From Hydra vulgaris (Eukaryota; Cnidaria; Hydrozoa; Anthoathecata; Hydridae): DNA of 64,000 nucleotides. Shown piece after piece: positions 1-27,286 of this stretch; within the stretch, counting starts at the first letter, position 1; each line of letters starts with the position of its first letter. The notes beneath the pieces were generated by a model that worked only from the letters and a program-made list of their open reading frames with translations, was not told the DNA's origin and made no database searches. The stretch covers positions 35,258,501-35,322,500 of the forward strand of contig NC_088930.1 of NCBI RefSeq assembly GCF_038396675.1, in the 5' to 3' direction. The translations under genes and the position numbers were made by a program.

Positions 1-479
1 TTTGGAACGAACTGAGAATTAGTTAGTACGAAAAATTAAGATGCAGTCAAAGCTGAGCGCTCCTAAATTGACTAAGGCTTTAGAACTTAATCTAGGACAA
101 ACTGTATGTGTGCAAACAGTGAGATGATGTTTAAAGAAACAAAATTTTCATAGAAGAGTAGCGAAAATAGTGACTCTTAACTTGAAGTTGTGTTACAAAG
201 AAAGAAGAGGCTAAAATAAAGTTCCTAACATTATTTATTTCAAAATTATTTTAATAAAATAGTAAAAATAAATAACTATTAAACTAGTTTTAATTGTATA
301 ACATTTGATACCTAAAATAAAAACTTACTTAATTTCATTTGGTTTTCACTTTATTAATCATTGCATTTCTCCATCATGCTGCAATATAGTTCTTATGCAA
401 GAATGTTTTTAATGACATTTGTGGCTATGAAAATAACCTTTTTTAATGTCTATTTTTTATCTAAACTATTCAGTGGAGT
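1..479. other. No gene seen; AT-rich flank
   Basis: I see no conserved reading frame here. A short open stretch near 361-570 on the + strand overlaps the minus-strand protein relic that starts at 480 and looks like chance. The base composition resembles the introns and spacers elsewhere in the window. Confidence 0.4.
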
Positions 480-1676
480 TCAAAGTTCCTTCTTGATTTC
501 TTTTCTTAATGATTTTGTTCTTTTAATCTTAGACTTGATTTTATGCAAGTTTACAAGGTCCTTTGAATAGGAAAATGAGCGAACACGAATATAAAGAGTT
601 AAAAGATGGTCTAGAAGATCGAGAGACATTTCTTTAGATACTTTAGTAGAAGAAACATTGCAAATTTTTGAGAAGTGAGATAAAACCCCAACATCTTGAA
701 GTAACTCTGCAGTCATTTTGCTGCAATCAATAGTTTTATTTAAAATTTTTGTTGATTTTCTGAATGCTATTTCTGCTATTTTAAATAGTGACAAAGCATC
801 ACAAGATATAGACCAAAGACCGCCTCGATTTTTTAAGCTAGTAAATTTTTTATGAGTATCATGATTATACTCATCAAAATAATTAGAATCATTTTCTACA
901 ATTTTTCCAGCCAACAGAATTGAGAGTGTTTCTTGACAAAATCTGGTTTGTCAACTTTTTGAATATCGTATATTTTGATAAAAAGTACTAAATACATACC
1001 AACCCAAATGTTCAATTAAACTTTTTTCTTTATCTGTAAACTTAATTTCATCATCAATAACTAAAACTGAGGTGGCATTATTAGACTTAGTCAAGTGAGC
1101 AAGTTTTATCTGTAAGATTTTTCATAAAACCTTTCTGACCAGCAACTTTGTAAAATTGTGGATAAAAAACTTCCGCATCACCATTAAAATTTTCAATAAC
1201 TTCCTTTATTAGATCAAATAAATGCTTTGCATCATCTTTAGAGAAACTGTACCTTGAAAGCTCATCTCTGATATATGGAGGGTAGCAAAGATCGTTTTGC
1301 ACAAATTTAATGTTTTTTTTTAATGAAAGTTATGAACTCGTCTGCAGTACACGCACGCTTAATATCTGTTGTTGCATTTGTTTGCAGTGTTGAAGAGTCA
1401 ATCTTAGAGTGATGTGTTGTTATGTGGCGTTTGAGTCCTTTCTCTGATTTTCATTTTTTCACACGCTGCTGGCAGTGTGTGAAAAAATGTTTTAAAGTTG
1501 TTTGAAACGCTTCCTTTCTCAATTTCTGTAAGAAAAGCATCGACATCATTAAGAAACTTACTTTTTTCAAAAAAAACGTCTGATTCTAGATCTAATATAA
1601 GAGAATCAATGGACTGTTCCTCTCCAAAGTTTGCTATTTTTTTAGATTTTTGTGCACTTATTAGTAGTTTGGGCAC
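480..1676 (-). pseudogene. Broken transposase-like protein, family unknown
   Basis: Three minus-strand open segments (1676..1404, 1302..1087, 914..480) follow one another in N-to-C order and are separated by stops and frame changes, so they read as one decayed protein. The last segment has a NRGGLW motif, then a helical stretch of about 100 residues and a basic tail rich in Lys. The order 'RGGLW, amphipathic helices, basic end' resembles the C-terminal part of transposases of domesticated or hAT/P-like type that I have seen in cnidarian sequence, but I cannot name the family. No catalytic triad could be read. No terminal inverted repeats were found around it. Alternative: a lineage-specific host gene with introns; the frame changes without clear splice sites make this less likely. 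Confidence 0.35.
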
Positions 1677-1901
1677 GATAAATAAACTATTTTCAACATC
1701 AATTCAAATTTTAATTTTTTATTGTTAAAAAACAAAAGAATCTTGCGAAAACGGCCCCACTGGCCAGACTATGTGTTATTATGACTGGTTTTTATAAAAA
1801 TAAAAAAATTTCAAAATTTATTAAATTCAATTTCCTGATATTTTTAAGTTAAATTGAAATAACCATCTCAATTAAATTTTGGTGCATAGCTGTGTGTGTG
1901 T

Positions 1902-1903
<2 letters not shown>

Positions 1904-1991
<88 letters not shown>

Positions 1992-2020
1992 ATATGTATA
2001 TATATATGTATATATATATG

Positions 2021-2051
<31 letters not shown>

Positions 2052-2156
2052 TCATATATATATATTTATATATATATATATGTGTGTGTATATATATAAA
2101 TATATGTTTATATATACATATATATATATTTATATATATATATATGTTTGTATATG

Positions 2157-2246
<90 letters not shown>
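1904..2246. repeat. (TA)n microsatellite with TG/TT interruptions
   Basis: Almost pure TATA tract of about 340 bp, interrupted by TGTG and TTT blocks between about 1980 and 2165. Open frames of alternating Tyr and Ile here are products of the repeat and are not genes. Confidence 0.97.
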
Positions 2247-2597
2247 AATAAATATTATATAGAATACTCTGAATAAATGCAAGATAAAATAATTTTTAAA
2301 AAAACTGGTAAAAAAAATGCCATTTTTCATAAAAGTTGAACAAAGGAACAAAAAGTTTTGTTGCATATTAAAACAAAATGCTTTTATTTTTTTGGCGAGT
2401 GCTTTTTATGCACTTTCCAAAAAAATAAAAGCATTTTATGCAAAGTTTTTGTCTATATGTGGGTGAGTTTTTAAAAACTTAAGCACGAAACCACTGGCTT
2501 AACAAAGAAGAATGAATATTTATTATAATTATGATATATTATATACATATATATTTTATTCAAACTATGTATTGTATACTATATTTCTTAGTAAATA
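2247..2597. other. Upstream flank of MOB4; one foldback hairpin
   Basis: This is the region just 5' of the MOB4 start codon, so it should hold the 5' UTR and part of the promoter, but I see no clear TATA box or other element. At 2375..2437 there is an inverted repeat: a 21-base arm ending in TTTTTTTGG pairs with 2417..2437 across a loop of about 21 bases. The 5' UTR may also contain an intron that cannot be seen from sequence alone. Confidence 0.45.
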
Positions 2598-18742
<16,145 letters not shown>

Positions 18743-20164
18743 AAATTTATTTTAAAATCAAAGTAAAAATTCGCATTAGTGCTGTTTTTCCTTTTATTTT
18801 TGTTTAATCTCCATTTAATTTTTAAACGAAATGTTTTTTGCGATGAAAGTTTTTTTTTTTTTTTTTCCAATATTATTTATGTTATATAATTTAATGATTA
18901 GGGTTACAAAATACTTTTTTATTATATTTTGTATTAGAAATTAAAAATATTGAAATTGTAATTTTATGATATGCTCTCTAATTTTTGTATTAAAGTGAAT
19001 AATGGCAGAACATAACGGCCTCACGTTGCAAACGCCGGAAAAGTTACGGTTTTTCAACATGTAATTATTTTGAAACCAACCATAATTCTTTTCCTTTCTA
19101 ATGTTAAAGTATAAACAAGTCTCGGTTTCCTCTTTAAAACAAAATTGTAGTTTATTTTAAACATAGAGAAATAATTATATTCAGTCACACAGGTGCCAGT
19201 ATTTTTTTATCAAACAAGTTGCATGAAAAACATGCTAAATTAACAAGTTTAGTCATGCTAGTTATGGGTTATGAAGATAGAAATTTCTGAAATCTGTTTC
19301 ACCCCTCTCTCCGCAATATCAGAGCCAACTGTTCATGTTGCACGCTTACTAGGTCTTTCGAAAGTTTTGCTTCCCAGTGAAGGACATTAAAGTAAGGAGA
19401 ATTGAGCATTATGACATTCACAGCCATCGTCATTCCATTTAACATTCTATTTCAATGAGATCAATCTAGAGTAATCAAAGTCGTCCAACTTTCCACCACC
19501 GGTTTTAATTTCAGCAGACGCAATCATAATTGGTTACCAAATAACCTGTCTGCCGCAGAAGTGAGAGTTATATATCCATTTTAAAGTGGCATCTACTTTT
19601 TTAACGCAATTAAGTTCCTCAATATAGTGTTATTCAATAGTTCCTCAAAGTTCCTGTTATTCAAAAAGTTCCTCAATATAGTGTTATTCCGAGTCATCCT
19701 GATTTACATTTTTTTTTTTTTTTTTTTTGGCTAAGCGTGACATGATTTTATCCTACTTGAATTTTTGCTTTAATCTCGAAAACTTTCGTGACCATACATT
19801 GTTGCTTTTTTCTCTCTTTTTTTGTCTAAACAGTCGTCATTATCTTTCTTTTGGGCAGACAGAAGTCTATATTTTTTATATGGCATCAGATGACCTAATA
19901 TCAAAATGACAGTCATCGTTATCATTATCACCATTTATGTTAAAAAGAAGATAAGTCAAGTAAATAAACAATTTTAAAATGTCAAACAAAAAGTGTGTTG
20001 ATGTATTGAAATGGTTTTTGAAATTACAAAAAAAATATTGAAACGGTTAACAAAAATCGTTAACTCAACGCATGTGTAGTACTTTGCTACGCAAAATGCT
20101 GGTCAATAACGGACGGTTCATGACTTGCATATGACGGTTCATGATTATTTGCAAGTGTTTCTTT
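18743..20164. other. 3' flank of MOB4; one possible coding exon
   Basis: Follows the MOB4 stop. At 19002..19060 an ATG opens 19 codons (MAEHNGLTLQTPEKLRFFN) and ends at a GT donor; it is locally rich in CpG compared with its surroundings. I could not find the next exon, so this is only a candidate. A low-complexity T tract lies at 19710..19728. The stretch 19300..19640 is less AT-rich and could be an old transposon, but no motif was recognised. Confidence 0.3.
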
Positions 20165-20582
20165 GTTAAGCCAACAATGTTTTTGGATTCCACAACATTT
20201 TATAGCAAAATATAGCGTGCAATTTAATTTTAAAAAACTTAATTTACTATCATAAATTGCTACAATTTTAAAAATGATAGATATTTCAATTAGTCGATAT
20301 CTGTTGCGCTAATCAAATCGTCATAAACGTAAATCGTTTGGACTGGCTGCTTATATAAAACAATTAATGTTCCCCTTGGAAATTTGTATAAATAGCGTGC
20401 TTATCGAAGCCTTGCTATCTTGGAGTAACCTATCAAACAACAACGGACTCGAGCAACTCTTCTACTACTAGCTGTGATCTACGATATCTTCTTTGTGTTT
20501 ATCGCATATTCGTATATACTTATTAACCATAATAAATTGAACTCGTTTTACAATACGTAAAACAACAATACCGACGTATAAC
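20165..20582 (+). other. Possible solo LTR or promoter-like block
   Basis: Within this block are TATATAAAA (20352) and GTATAAATAG (20388), then about 140 bp further an AATAAA (20530), followed by an end reading TATAACA. A TATA box, a short transcribed segment and a polyadenylation signal in this spacing resemble the U3-R-U5 layout of an LTR starting TG and ending CA. I found no matching target duplication and no internal retroelement genes, so a host promoter is an equal alternative. Confidence 0.25.
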
Positions 20583-20994
20583 ACTTACATATAAAGTTAG
20601 TCTATAAATATAAACAAAATGCTTTTAATTATAGACCGCAAAAAAGTTTTTATAATTTTTTTAATTTTTGATAATATAAAATACTTAAAATCATACAGGT
20701 TTTGCGTGACATTGTAAAAAACATGTCCGCAGTTATCTTTACTATTCTTTTAAATGAAACAAGTAAGCTTTTCAATTTGGGTTGTTTAATTTAGGTGGGT
20801 TGATGGTTTGTAAGCAGTGGCTTAGCACGACCGCACAAATGGCATGACTATTTAATTAAACATCTAAAAAATTTCTTCCGCATTTTGCACAAATGAATCA
20901 CTATAAAAAACACACTGTAAATGACATAACCAAAAATGCATGAATTATTAGATAATTATTATAACTATAATTAAAATAGTTTTAAATATTTTTT

Positions 20995-22130
20995 AAAAGG
21001 TAAAATTCTCGTTTTCTGGCTTTTTGGTTTGCAAAATCTCTAACTGTTGTATTTCTATCCATCTCTTTAAAGTGCTTCTTTTCTATGCGTAAAATAGCCG
21101 AGTCACTTAAGAGATCTTACGCTATATCAAATCGCAGAGATGTTTTTATTAATTTGCGCTTTAAAAAGCTTAGTTTATCAGAGGCCACAGAAACGAGCCT
21201 CAGAGATGTTAAATAAATTACTTTCGCAGTTACTATATCTGGAAAGCTAGACATTAATTGAGCTCCATTATGGTGTCAAAGAGTTCCTTCACACTGCTTT
21301 TCGTTTCTTCTTTTGTGATGTAGATGACACACGAACGGAATGACAAAAATTAGCTTAGAAGGTCATATGAAACATCGTGTTTGTACTTTACAATATATAC
21401 TACAACAAATTTAGAGAGTTCTTCATCAGAAAAATATGTTAAATTTTTTTGCAAAAAGAAACCGGAAATGACTTACAACACGTTGAAGAAATTCAAATTG
21501 GCTCTTCACTTAGTTGGAAAAAGTATCAACAGTAGGAATATAAACAGTTATCTTGAAACAACCTTCTGCTGTTTCAAGTTTCAAGTTTTAATTTTATTTT
21601 TGTTTTAATTGAGTGTAGCTGCATCCAGAGGTTTAAGTGTTATTATAAGGTTAGCATTTTTTCTCTGCAACAATTTTGTTACCGCACGTGCGATCGTAGA
21701 ACTTTCTCCCAAAGGATAAAAGAAAAAATAAAACTAATTTTTATCATGTTTTCTAGAGTTTACCCAGCTTCATTTCAAATGGCTGGTTGATCACTTGTCA
21801 ACTTTAAATTTGTGAGATTCTTAATGAAATCAAGATATCTATTTAAAAAAGATAAATGTCTACTTTCTCATCTTGTTGCGCATAAACATATTAACAAAAT
21901 TTGCTTTTCCGAATATGTGCTAAAGGCTTGTAAAGTCCAACGTAGTGCACTTTCTCTAAAGTAAACATACATTTGTTGAACAATGCTGAAGAAAGTTTTT
22001 AAATCTTCAAAAGATTTAGCAGGATCACCTAACAATAAGTTTAATCAATGGCACACAAAGTAAACAAAACAACCAAAAGAAACAAAAACTATAGGGTAAT
22101 TTTTTAAACTCTTCCGAGTCAATGCAGGCG
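20995..22130 (-). pseudogene. hAT (zf-MYM type) transposase relic
   Basis: Read on the minus strand from 22130 down, with several stops and shifts, the translation contains GDPAKSFEDLKTFF, VYFRESALRW, CATRWESRHLSFLNRYLDF in the middle, and near 21260..21000 a decayed dimerisation block: ASDKLSFLKRKLIKTSLRF, a degenerate leucine-rich turn, then FANQKARK. This order (RNase-H fold middle, then 'A-S-x-E-R-x-F-S-x-L-K-x-I-K') is that of hAT transposases with an N-terminal TTF/zf-MYM finger. Inactive. Confidence 0.6.
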
Positions 22131-22159
22131 TCAATGAAATTTAACAGGCAAAAAACGAC

Positions 22160-22230
22160 ATATCCATCTTTATCGTATTCATTTTTATCATATTCTTCTT
22201 TATCATATTGTTCTTTATCATATTCTTCAA
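22160..22230. repeat. 15-bp tandem repeat
   Basis: About five copies of a unit close to TTCTTTATCATATTC. The minus-strand frame with repeating NMIKK residues is a product of this repeat. Confidence 0.85.
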
Positions 22231-23141
22231 ATGTATTTTATTTAAAACAAGCAACCTTATTGCTCTATCACAAGCAATCTTATCGCTCTTTTTGTTTATG
22301 AAACTAAAATAAATGTTGTACAAAAACTTATATACTACTTTACATCAGTTTGTTAAGCTCGTACTAAATTAGATCATTTAAAAAGGATGTCTCGCGAAAG
22401 AAAAAAAAACTCAAATGCATCTTGAGACTTAACTCAGCGAAGCAATAGATTTGACAGACGATTGGTTGATCACCAGGCTGACGTTGATAACGTGCATTTT
22501 TTACTAAGTTGGTGACTAACATTATTAACCTAAAAAACATGTACAGTGTAAATGTTAGTCTAATAAATAGCCAACTATATCCGATTGCAATGCCAATTTA
22601 CATTTAACTATATTGCTTCGTTGGTCCGTCAACAACAAATGCTTTAGGTTAACTAAATTATGCTGCTTGAAAATTTACCAAATTACAAATCTACTGTAAT
22701 TAAAGAGACACAGCAAATTAAAAGTTATCAACTTATTTCACTAATCAAAAGATTGAAATATTGTATTTTATAAAGATTAGTATGCTTTGTAGTCTTTCTA
22801 AAAAAAAAGACTTGTAACTTGTAACTCAACCGATTGCGCAGTTCTAAAGAAACAAAAATAAGTAAAATTAAAATAAAAAGTAAAATTAACCATTTAGAAT
22901 ATATTAAATAAAAACTACCCCACCCCGTCCAATATCATTATTTAAATAAAACATTTTATACACGGACCAAGGTTTCCCAGCTAAAAACTTTAACAGCACT
23001 AATAAAACCTTTCTACAATTAGATTTTTTTAAACTAAAATTTTAATAAAAATGCATTTTTGTATAACATTTATTTATCATCTATCTATAAAATTTACAAC
23101 CTCGTTAACGTAGATAAAGCGCAGAATAAACTTTACAATCG
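22231..23141. other. No gene seen
   Basis: AT-rich spacer between the hAT relic and a foldback element. Its left part may be the N-terminal end of the hAT relic, but no finger motif could be read. Confidence 0.35.
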
Positions 23142-23437
23142 AATCGGTGAGTGGGGAAACCAGTTGAGTCACAAACTTCACATTTTTCTGGAGAGAGAAA
23201 AAACGTCATAACTCCTACAAATTTACAAATATTTAAACTTTTTTTATCCTCTCTTATAACATACATTGGATATCACACATTTAACGCAAGTTATAAGAGG
23301 GGATTAAAAAAGTTCAAATATTTGTAGGAGTTATGGCGATTTTTCTCTCTCCTAAAAAATTTGAAAAATTCGAAAAATTCTCCTGAAAAATTAGGAGAAA
23401 TAAAGATTTGATGTGGTTTCTACACTCACCAAATCAA
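23142..23437. mobile_element. Foldback MITE
   Basis: Outer ends are imperfect inverted repeats: CGGTGAGTGGGGAAACCAG at the left and, reversed, TGGTGAGTGTAGAAACCAC at the right. Inside is a longer foldback, 23190..23352, with arms of about 70 bp (GGAGAGAG...ACTCCTACAAAT...TCTTATAAC and its reverse) around a loop of about 35 bases. No coding capacity. Confidence 0.75.
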
Positions 23438-24204
23438 TTGTGTTTTAAATATGAGCGGAAAATTGGATAACAATTACAAAAGGATTGGATAACAACTATA
23501 ACAGTAAGTTGAATAACAGTAACGTTATATCAACGTAGATAAAGACAAAATTATCAGCTTGCTAATGTAAAAATCATAAGGGTGATGTTTATTAGTATCA
23601 AAAAAAATGTTATTTAAAACAAAAAGTAACTAAAAGTTCTCGGTGGGGAGATCTTTGGTGGTGGGGTGGGGTTAGGGAGGTCTTTGGTGGTAGGGTGGGG
23701 TGGGGGAGGTCTTTGTATATTTAAGTAGCTGTGTTGTAGTGATTTGTATTCAAGATGTTTGAGGTTTGATGTCAGTTCTGAGCATTAAAACGATCTTTAG
23801 GATAAAAACGTCAGCAAACTTTCTTCCAAGCGTTATTTTATGACAAGATAATATCTTCTTGTTAATTTACCTTGAAAACCAAAAATATAAAGATTAAATA
23901 ACAATAAAAAAAATATTTAGTTTAAAGTTTATAAAAATAAATGTTATAGCAAAAAATTATTTGTATAAATGTTAACATAATTTTCATTCTGATTGACAAA
24001 AAGAATTTTCATTATAAATATTCCATAATTATAAATATTTTCTCCGCAATTAATAATATTCCCTTCGTAATTATAAATAATCTCTACGTAATTAAAAAAA
24101 TTCTAATTTTATAACTATGTCTCCGTTTAATATTATTTATTGTTATACTGCTTAATTATCAATACTAATACAAATAATTTAATGTACTTTATACGTATGT
24201 AACC
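23438..24204. other. Spacer with G-rich minisatellite
   Basis: No gene. Contains the G-rich repeat at 23641..23712 (separate entry), and repeated TTGGATAACAA words at 23460..23520. The remainder is AT-rich. Confidence 0.4.
23641..23712 (+). repeat. G-rich minisatellite
   Basis: Two and a half copies of a unit of about 33 bp containing GGTGGGGTGGGG and GGAGGTCTTTGG. The closely spaced G runs could form a G-quadruplex on the + strand. It is striking because the surroundings are strongly AT-rich. Confidence 0.75.
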
Positions 24205-24498
24205 CCAGGAAAAAAAGTTTTATAGAATTTCTATAAACTTTTGGAACATATGGTCAATAGAATTCTATAGAATTCTATAGAATTCTATAGAATTTCTATA
24301 GAACCACTGTTAATTTCTATAGAAATTCCAATAGAACTTTTTATCTACTTTTTATTTTATAGAAAAAAAAGTTTTATTGCTATTTCTATAGAAATTAATA
24401 GACATTCTATAGAAATTTTATAGCATTTCTATATAGTTTATATAGACCATATGTTTTAAAAGTTTATAGAAATTCTATAGAACTTTTTTTCCTGGGAT
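24205..24498. mobile_element. Palindromic MITE rich in TATAGAA words
   Basis: Left end CCCAGGAAAAAAAGTT and right end AACTTTTTTTCCTGGG are inverted repeats that continue for about 50 bp with few mismatches, to GACCATATG near the right end and CATATGGTC near the left. The centre repeats TTCTATAGAA, itself a palindrome, about a dozen times. No open frame. A target duplication could not be fixed. Confidence 0.82.
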
Positions 24499-25168
24499 CT
24501 ACTTTATATATTTGGTTGACATATTTAAAAAACATTTCCTATAAAACTAAAACTTAGTAATAAAAAATAAATAAGTTGTACAAACCTGCAAAAGTATGGA
24601 ATCCTATTTAAAATCATTTTCTGGTTTGAGCTTTTTCTTAAATTTGACACGTTTTCTTTAATATTATTATAAATAAATTTATTTATTATAAAGAAAAAGC
24701 ACTTTTTTCTTAAAAAAAATCTTTTTTTTGTTCCATCGACCATGTATTTACAGGTATATCTGTTTAAGTCGACAATAAGCAAATTTTTATTTCAACATTT
24801 TAATAAACAAGGTATATTTTATTTCAACATATTTTTATAATTCTAGTTTTAATGCGAATTCATTTTTTATAAATTATCAAAACAAATTTCAAGACATGTT
24901 TTTAATAATATAAACTGCATTTTAATAAAATATATATAAAAAAAGTTGAAAGTACCAAAATTGAACTTAAAATTGTTCAAAAAACCGATGCGGTCTATTA
25001 TTTGTACGTTGTCACTCAAAAATATCTAATCAGCTATAAAACAAACTATATCACAATACGAAGTATTAAAAAAATACATATATAGAGTTAAAAATATCTA
25101 AGAATATAAGTTGGGATTAATAAAAATATATAATTTGAAGAAGTAAAAATGTTTTGTATCTAGATCGG
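24499..25168. other. 3' flank of the MFSD6-like gene
   Basis: AT-rich sequence that should hold the 3' UTR of the minus-strand gene ending at 25169. An 85-residue minus-strand frame at 24782..24525 has no recognisable motif and is probably chance. Confidence 0.4.
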
Positions 25169-27286
25169 CTAATTATCAATTATTTTTTTTATTGCTTCTT
25201 TAGTTTCAATAGTATCTATTTTAGTTTCTACTTTGTCGTTTGAAATTAATTGTGCTTTCTCATGTTCATTGTGGTTCGTTTTTACTGGCATTGAAGGGGA
25301 TGTTATTGGCGTTAAATACATCGGGCTGTTTTGCTTTGAGTTATCTTGTTTCATATTAGACTTTACCGTCATTGGTGAGCTATTTTGAAGTTGATGATTT
25401 TGATCTGTCGTAACTAGGGAAAAGTCAAACTGATTGTTTGGTTCCTCAGACTTTATTGAACTCGGCACATTTTTATATGAGGGCGAATTTGTGGGTACAT
25501 TTTTTTCTAAAGAAGAACTTTCCGTTTTTTCTCCTTTAAGTTGAGTAACTCCGGGTTTGTTTACTTGGTGATCGTTTTCTTTCTTTGTTTTCAAACCTTC
25601 GTCACTAACTCCCTTGATGCTTTCGTCTAACTCTTCAGTTGCATCGTCGTCATTTGTAAACATAGTAAATCCTTCTGTTTGTGTTTCGTCGTCTTGTCTT
25701 CTTTTGCGGTCTTTTTCTCCCCAAATCATATTAATTAATATATACAGCAGCAACACAACTATGCACAAAATTCCAAACATAACAAATGTTGTAGGTGCGC
25801 CATAATGATGTACCAAGATTCCACCAATTACCTCACCTGCTCCATAACCTAGACCCCAATGGACTCCGTGTAAAATGCACTGCATTGTGGTTTGAGCCCC
25901 AGGTCGCGAGTTGATACTAACATAGGACAAACATGCAGCCCATACAGCTGCTGTTGTTATTCCTGGAAGCAATTCTACAACAAGTACCAGCCAGGTATAC
26001 GGCAAAATAGAATAATAAAACAATCTAATGGAGTAGCATATTAAACCTAAATACAACACCCGAATTTGACCAATTTTTGAAATTAACTTTTCTGATAAGA
26101 AATACATACTGACTTCAGCTACGCAGTTTACAGCTGAAATCACGGAAAAAAGTAGCTGAGTACCTCCAAGATCTTTTAAATGCCAAAACAAAAATGTTTT
26201 AATGAAAGCCATTAAAAATCCAAGATATAGGGCGGTGAACAAAAACATAAGATAAGTAGGGTCTTTAAGAGCAACTAGACCTACAGACAAACTTCTTGTT
26301 TGGCCTGCTTTTTGACTCGAACTGAACTTAAATTTAAACGCCACTACAAGTCCCAGTGTCATTAAGACTGCAAAAACATAAAAACACGGAATGTAGTCAA
26401 CTATCTCACGGCTTTTCGAAATTGAACAGTGGTGCGTTGTTTTTAATGAAGCTCCAACAATAAATGCTCCTAATCCCCAACCTAACGATCCTGTCAATCT
26501 TTGTTTTCCATATCGATGCGTTTCTTTACCCAGCATTTGTAATGTAGCTGTATCCACTAATGCTAAAGAAGGTGATGCTATTACAGTACCAAAAAGTGTG
26601 ATTAAAAATAAGCTTGTAAATGTTTTTGAAGCATCGATTTTATATCTGTTATAGAAATCTTGCTCAAAAGATGCTATGAAATCAACTGGCCACGGCCATC
26701 TTTCTTTAGAAAAATAAAAATCGCTTGTTTCTCTTTCAAGAACAACCATTTTTCCAATTTCTTGTTCGCCATCTAGGGCCATCATTTCTGACATATCCTC
26801 CGTTCTATTACAATGATTTTTTATAATAGTTGCTTGTTGCTTTGGACCTGGAACGAGGCTAAGTGAAAATGTTGACGTTATAAGTGCAGTCATTGATACA
26901 ATTAACACAATCTTATGAATGTGGAACTTATCTGTAAGAGCACCCCAAACAGGAGTTGCCAGAAAGTTCACAAAAGGTTTAAGTCCCATGATAATTCCTA
27001 CTTGACTGGGAGTCAGCATAAGCTGTTTAAAGTACAATGCTAAATAAGGAAGTAAAGAACCCCATGCAGAGAAAAAGCAAAAATAAAATGCTTTGGACGT
27101 TAATAGTTGGCGATTAACTCTCGGACAGCATAGGCCTTCCGCTCGACGATCTTCTGTTGTTTTAAGTTTTAAACTATCGTCTTCTTCTTCATCTTCGACT
27201 GGTTTATTAACTTGGGATGGTTTTTCCACATCCGTCCGAGCATTTCCACCTGCATCACCTCCATCAGACTTTTTTTCACCCGTCAT
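25169..27286 (-). CDS. MFSD6: Major facilitator superfamily domain-containing protein 6-like
   Basis: One uninterrupted frame of 705 residues. The N-terminal 60 residues are acidic and polar. From about residue 65 the first membrane helices carry the MFSD6 signature FFSAWGSLLPYLALYFKQL, PSQVGIIMGLKP and FLATPVWGALTDKF (residues 111-121 are the MFS A-motif loop between helices 2 and 3). A lumenal or extracellular loop of about 80 residues (147-228) with the glycosylation sequon N160-R-T separates helix 3 from helix 4 (SLFLITLFGTVIASPSLAL). RLTGSLGWGLGAF follows, and a second half of six helices ends near residue 535. The last 165 residues are a charged, disordered tail. MFSD6 proteins are poorly characterised multi-pass membrane proteins; vertebrate MFSD6 was linked to MHC-I recognition, and substrates are not established. 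The start chosen is the first Met, 17 codons before the conserved acidic leader. Absence of coding introns is unusual beside MOB4. Confidence 0.9.
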   Translation of the reverse strand: MTGEKKSDGGDAGGNARTDVEKPSQVNKPVEDEEEDDSLKLKTTEDRRAEGLCCPRVNRQLLTSKAFYFCFFSAWGSLLPYLALYFKQLMLTPSQVGIIMGLKPFVNFLATPVWGALTDKFHIHKIVLIVSMTALITSTFSLSLVPGPKQQATIIKNHCNRTEDMSEMMALDGEQEIGKMVVLERETSDFYFSKERWPWPVDFIASFEQDFYNRYKIDASKTFTSLFLITLFGTVIASPSLALVDTATLQMLGKETHRYGKQRLTGSLGWGLGAFIVGASLKTTHHCSISKSREIVDYIPCFYVFAVLMTLGLVVAFKFKFSSSQKAGQTRSLSVGLVALKDPTYLMFLFTALYLGFLMAFIKTFLFWHLKDLGGTQLLFSVISAVNCVAEVSMYFLSEKLISKIGQIRVLYLGLICYSIRLFYYSILPYTWLVLVVELLPGITTAAVWAACLSYVSINSRPGAQTTMQCILHGVHWGLGYGAGEVIGGILVHHYGAPTTFVMFGILCIVVLLLYILINMIWGEKDRKRRQDDETQTEGFTMFTNDDDATEELDESIKGVSDEGLKTKKENDHQVNKPGVTQLKGEKTESSSLEKNVPTNSPSYKNVPSSIKSEEPNNQFDFSLVTTDQNHQLQNSSPMTVKSNMKQDNSKQNSPMYLTPITSPSMPVKTNHNEHEKAQLISNDKVETKIDTIETKEAIKKIIDN

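Noticed and set aside
1879-2247. Long open frames of alternating Tyr and Ile
   Set aside because: Products of the (TA)n repeat; the same occurs at 6032..6287, 28178..28439, 30899..31312, 51998..52261, 54211..54528, 54935..55186 and 56996..57256.
22141-22323. 60-residue frame with NMIKK repeats
   Set aside because: Product of a 15-bp tandem repeat; nothing supports a gene.
24525-24782. 85-residue minus-strand frame as a gene
   Set aside because: Composition is that of AT-rich spacer (Phe, Lys, Asn, Ile), with no motif, no context and no similarity that I recognise.
25614-25805. + strand frames opposite the MFSD6-like gene
   Set aside because: Shadows of the 705-residue frame; the same applies to 27093..27317.
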